NCBI RefSeq assembly: GCF_025210605.1
Contig: NZ_JAOARI010000004.1
Coordinates: 93,189-128,430 of the forward strand
Length of the DNA: 35,242 nucleotides
Source: Halodesulfovibrio sp.
Lineage (GTDB): Bacteria > Desulfobacterota > Desulfovibrionia > Desulfovibrionales > Desulfovibrionaceae
Reading direction: 5' to 3'
Shown: piece by piece, positions 32,339-35,242 of the stretch
How the letters are laid out: each line of letters opens with the position of its first letter
Numbering within the stretch: the stretch's first letter is position 1
The notes under the pieces: model-generated
What the model was told of the DNA's origin: nothing
The model's input: the letters and a program-made list of their open reading frames with translations, nothing else
Databases searched by the model: none
Program-made: the position numbers and the translations under genes

Positions 32339-33665
32339 GTCTTGTAGCCTCCATTTGATACTGTAAGCGCAACAATTCATGGGATAGTTCTACAACGCTT
32401 TTACTGAGTGCAGCTTTTTGTTCTAAAAGAACAATGCTGCGTCGAATTGCAGTTTCTGCGTCAATTTCTTTCGCTTTTTTTAACCGCTCGAGCATGTCGA
32501 GTTCATTTTGAAGAATATGTACCATGGTGCGTTTTTGTTTTTGGTCTTTTAGCAGGTATTTATACTGGCGCTGACTAATATTGAATTCAGTTTGGAGCTG
32601 TTCTTTTAATTTTCTTTGTTCAGCACGGATTCTTTTTTCAGTCAGTTCAGACTGACTAACTCTGTGTTGGTTGCGAAAAGCATCTGTAATAGGAACAACT
32701 AGCGAGACACCAACCGTGAAGTTAGATTCCGAAATATCCTGATAGGATTTCATCATGTCTTTAGCATTTGAACCATAAAGCAGGTAGGAACTGTACAGTG
32801 ATACTTTTGGAAAATATTCCCCTTTTGATGCAGCTGTACTTGCTTGCTGACTGGCTAACTCATACGTGTAGCGCTCGATACTAGGATGTTTTTCAACATT
32901 GAATAAAAAGTCTGATAGGTCAGGGCGTGGCAGCTCTGTAAACAGGGTGTCTTTGGATAAAGGGTTACCTGTATAAAAAGAGAGTTCCTCGAGTCGTTTA
33001 TACAATTCAAATTCATGCAGTGAGAGTTCGTTTTCTCTTTTTTTTAGTTCAGTAAAGACTCTGGCTGAATCAATAGGGCCTTTTTTACCCGCTTTGCGCA
33101 GGCGGTTTGTAAGATTGTTTAGCTCTTGTGAGTAATCGACAATCTTTTTTAAATTGTCCATTTGCTGTGATAGAGTCAGAGCCGCTGCATAGGAATTGAG
33201 TACACTTATGCGAAGTCGTAATTTTTCTGCAAGCTGTGTAGATTCAGATGCAAGTATGGATTTTTTCAGAGCTAACTCTTTTTGAACTCGAGCACCGAAA
33301 TCATAAAGAACGTAATTTGCCCTTACAGATACAGAGTTTTGGTATTTAGTACCTGTTGATTGTACTATGTCACCAACAGAAACAACTGAACCCCATCCAT
33401 GACTTAAGTCTGAAGAGTATTCACTGTTCCCTTGTATGCGTAGTGAAGGGTAAAAATCATATTGTTGATCGTCTAAACGTTCTTGTTGCAGTTTTGTTTC
33501 AATAGAAAATTTATCTAAGTCTGGTGAGTGTTTTATTGCTTGTTCTTCTAATATGCTAAGAGAAATGTTTTCACAATAACTCTTTGTTGTTCCTGAAATA
33601 GTTGTGATGAAAAGACTGAGTGCCAGAATGAATACAGATTTTTTTAAATAGAACGCAGTTTGCAC
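32331..33665 (-). CDS. Type I secretion outer-membrane channel (TolC family)
   Basis: A 444-aa outer-membrane efflux protein. A signal peptide (KKSVFILALSLFITTISG) precedes SLSILEEQAIKHSPDL, the usual first helix of TolC proteins. Two repeats of long heptad-rich helices follow (for example LRISVLNSYAAALTLSQQM and QTEFNISQRQYKYLLKD), with beta segments near NSVSVRANYVLYDFGARV and FTVGVSLVVPITD. The start is GTG 33663-33665 with AGAGAG in front. It is the first gene of the tolC-ABC-hlyD operon, only about 65 bases behind the RTX gene, with a terminator between. Confidence 0.9.
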   Translation of the reverse strand: MQTAFYLKKSVFILALSLFITTISGTTKSYCENISLSILEEQAIKHSPDLDKFSIETKLQQERLDDQQYDFYPSLRIQGNSEYSSDLSHGWGSVVSVGDIVQSTGTKYQNSVSVRANYVLYDFGARVQKELALKKSILASESTQLAEKLRLRISVLNSYAAALTLSQQMDNLKKIVDYSQELNNLTNRLRKAGKKGPIDSARVFTELKKRENELSLHEFELYKRLEELSFYTGNPLSKDTLFTELPRPDLSDFLFNVEKHPSIERYTYELASQQASTAASKGEYFPKVSLYSSYLLYGSNAKDMMKSYQDISESNFTVGVSLVVPITDAFRNQHRVSQSELTEKRIRAEQRKLKEQLQTEFNISQRQYKYLLKDQKQKRTMVHILQNELDMLERLKKAKEIDAETAIRRSIVLLEQKAALSKSVVELSHELLRLQYQMEATRHE

Positions 33666-33681
33666 GTATTTCTCTCTATAT

Positions 33682-33726
33682 GACGCAAAAAACTCGCCAC
33701 ATTGCTGTAGCGCAATGTGGCGAGTT
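33682..33726 (-). terminator. Intercistronic terminator between RTX protein and secretion operon
   Basis: A perfect 15-bp GC-rich stem (33691-33705 with 33712-33726) and 6-base loop is followed in the minus direction by TTTTGCG. It starts five bases after the RTX stop codon. The secretion genes have no room for a promoter between this hairpin and the GTG at 33665, so they must be transcribed by read-through. Confidence 0.8.
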
Positions 33727-33731
33727 GTTTA

Positions 33732-35242
33732 TTAGTTATCCCAAGCAGCAGTAATGATGTTCATGAGTTCTTGGCTTTGTTTCACATCTTCAACAGAAGT
33801 GAAATCAATACCATGATCTGATGCATAATTAGATAAATCAGCGACAATCTGATTTATCTCTGCGGAAGAAAGGGAACTACCAGAAGCCAACTGAATATTT
33901 TCAATTGCATTTTTGGCGTTTGCCTGCTGGTAAATGGTTACCTTGTCTGTGTCGCTAACAGATACAACTAGATTTTGTCCCTGCATGTAGAAAGCGATAT
34001 CGTCTTTTGTGATTGTATCACCAAATCGCAATGTATCAGGGTCGAAATTAGCTTCACATGTCATAGAGAAGTTGTCACGGATAATGTCTTGTCCGTCACC
34101 TTTGTTGAAGACATAGTTGTCACCGTAGTGACCTCCATTTAGAATATCAATGCCTGTGCCTCCAATAAAGGTTGCTTTTCCTGACATTGCAGACAAGTTG
34201 TCATTTCCAGCACCACCATACAGTGTAGCTACTGTAGAGCTTGTGTATATTGTGTCATTTCCAGCACCACCATCAATGATGCTCGCAGTAGAGCCTGAAA
34301 TCATGACGGTATCGTTGTCACCATGGCAGTTGATAATTGTGGTATTATTGGTGAGAGGTAGCATGTGGAAGTCCATGCCTTCTGTAAGCTCAATAATAGA
34401 CAATGCGGAAGAGAATTCTAGCTTGGTGCCATCTGGGAAGCAAATCTCTTCAATTCCAGCTGACGCACCTGACAGGGCACCAGTAATTCTGATGGAGTCT
34501 GTATCGGTGTCTCTGAAGTTGATAATGAGATCATTACCGTCAGATGAGTAGCGCAGGTCTTCAATGGCAATGCCAACACCGAATTGTAATTTGTCTACAC
34601 AACTGCAATTTGGATCAGTGGATGCTTCATTGATAGTGTCGTGACCGTCACCTTTGTTGTAGATGTAGGTATCGTTGCCAGATCCACCAGTGAGAGTATC
34701 GTCACCTGTGCCACCGGTAATAACGTCGTTACCACCGCCAGCATTAATGGTGTCATTATCTGCCCCACCAGAAAGTGTATCATCTTTGTCACCAGTGGTG
34801 ATGGTGTCATCACCGGAACCGCCGTTAACAACAGCTGTTACATCGCCACCCGTAATGGTGTCATCACCACCGTTAGCGTCGATAACAGCAAGGACTGCAT
34901 CTGTAGGAATAACGATAGTGTCGTCGGCATCTGAATGTGTCTGGCAGGCAATAACAGCTGCGATAGCAATTGCAGTGCCGTCAGCCAGAACGATTTTTTC
35001 AACACCATGAGATGGGTCAACAAGCCCGCCTGTGATGCGGATTGAGTCATCATCGTGACCTTCAATTCCAATGATAAGGTCATCGCCATCAGCTTTGAAG
35101 GTAAGATCACCAGCAGCTACACCAACACCAATGTTGATAACGTCAATGTCGACGCAAACATCGGTACAAGGTTTTTCGTTGATGGTGTCGTTTCCATCTC
35201 CAATATTGAAGATGTATGTGTCACTACCAGAACCGCCCGCGA
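33732..35242 (-). CDS. RTX-type exoprotein/adhesin, C-terminal part (cut by right edge)
   Basis: 503 codons are open to the right edge; a TTG at 34403 could be mistaken for a start, but the frame continues upstream. The fragment carries RTX nonapeptides (GGSGNDTY, GGAGNDTIY, GGTGDDTL) that bind calcium. A longer unit recurs three times: (N)DTY-x-F/YN-x-GDGxDTI, a C-rich linker, then a haemolysin-calcium-binding-related strand such as DLIINFRDTDTDSIRITGAL. The last about 60 residues (SSAEINQIVADLSNYASDHG and on to AAWDN) are acidic and helical, as in type I secretion signals. The paired cysteines in the linkers (CTDVC, NCSC) are unusual for RTX proteins. The adjacent tolC-ABC-hlyD operon is its likely exporter. 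Confidence 0.88.
   Translation of the reverse strand, partial: AGGSGSDTYIFNIGDGNDTINEKPCTDVCVDIDVINIGVGVAAGDLTFKADGDDLIIGIEGHDDDSIRITGGLVDPSHGVEKIVLADGTAIAIAAVIACQTHSDADDTIVIPTDAVLAVIDANGGDDTITGGDVTAVVNGGSGDDTITTGDKDDTLSGGADNDTINAGGGNDVITGGTGDDTLTGGSGNDTYIYNKGDGHDTINEASTDPNCSCVDKLQFGVGIAIEDLRYSSDGNDLIINFRDTDTDSIRITGALSGASAGIEEICFPDGTKLEFSSALSIIELTEGMDFHMLPLTNNTTIINCHGDNDTVMISGSTASIIDGGAGNDTIYTSSTVATLYGGAGNDNLSAMSGKATFIGGTGIDILNGGHYGDNYVFNKGDGQDIIRDNFSMTCEANFDPDTLRFGDTITKDDIAFYMQGQNLVVSVSDTDKVTIYQQANAKNAIENIQLASGSSLSSAEINQIVADLSNYASDHGIDFTSVEDVKQSQELMNIITAAWDN

Noticed and set aside
33732..34403. RTX-like frame read as a complete 223-aa protein starting at TTG 34403
   Set aside because: The frame is open upstream to the window edge with continuous RTX repeats; the TTG is an internal leucine codon.
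34641..35010. Plus-strand frames rich in valine, threonine and proline over the RTX gene
   Set aside because: Antisense shadows created by the repetitive Gly-Asp-Thr codons.

Overview
The window looks like chromosomal DNA from a strictly anaerobic, Gram-negative, sulfate-reducer-like bacterium. A marine Desulfovibrionaceae member such as Halodesulfovibrio would fit. This is an inference from tandem rubrerythrins, a polyferredoxin-type Fe-S protein, a UbiD-family decarboxylase, a methyl-accepting chemotaxis protein with a Cache sensor and a type I secretion system with an RTX protein. No species marker is present. Base composition is moderate and the intergenic DNA is AT-rich.

Left part (1-7.7 kb, nearly all minus strand): a UbiD-family decarboxylase cut by the left edge; two tandem rubrerythrin genes, each behind its own closely matching promoter and inverted repeat; a small kinase-like protein followed by DNA topoisomerase III (topB); an Fe-S cluster protein with a winged-helix-like N-terminus; and a YciI-like protein. 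Next, on the plus strand (8-9.9 kb), come a Met/Asp/His-rich lipoprotein and three consecutive paralogous exported proteins that resemble the MoaF/phenolic-acid-decarboxylase (calycin) fold.

Centre (10-25.6 kb): a phosphonate/phosphite-type ABC importer operon (phnD-phnC-phnE-phnE) followed, beyond a terminator, by a HAD phosphatase. No C-P lyase or phosphonatase is visible, so the substrate is open. Then come a SIMPL-domain periplasmic protein, a possible small RNA, an unknown 107-aa protein, an FAD monooxygenase, a Cache chemoreceptor, and the FetAB-type metal exporter. These are followed by a PAS-like sensory protein, a FadR-type GntR regulator with a PdhR/LldR-like operator in front of it, and an unrecognised cysteine-rich protein whose leader is full of stem-loops.

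Right part (25.6-35.2 kb): two tiny divergent ORFs whose ribosome-binding sites form one palindrome; tRNA-Leu(CAA) with promoter and terminator; and then an accessory block on the minus strand. The block holds an RTX-type exoprotein (cut by the right edge), an intercistronic terminator, and an overlapping tolC-ABC-hlyD secretion operon. A separate unusual protein follows, built from a 19-residue TGDGDD-type repeat and lacking a signal peptide. The position next to a tRNA gene suggests a genomic island. The RTX protein is the obvious cargo of the secretion system; the role of the TGDGDD-repeat protein is the most open question in the window.
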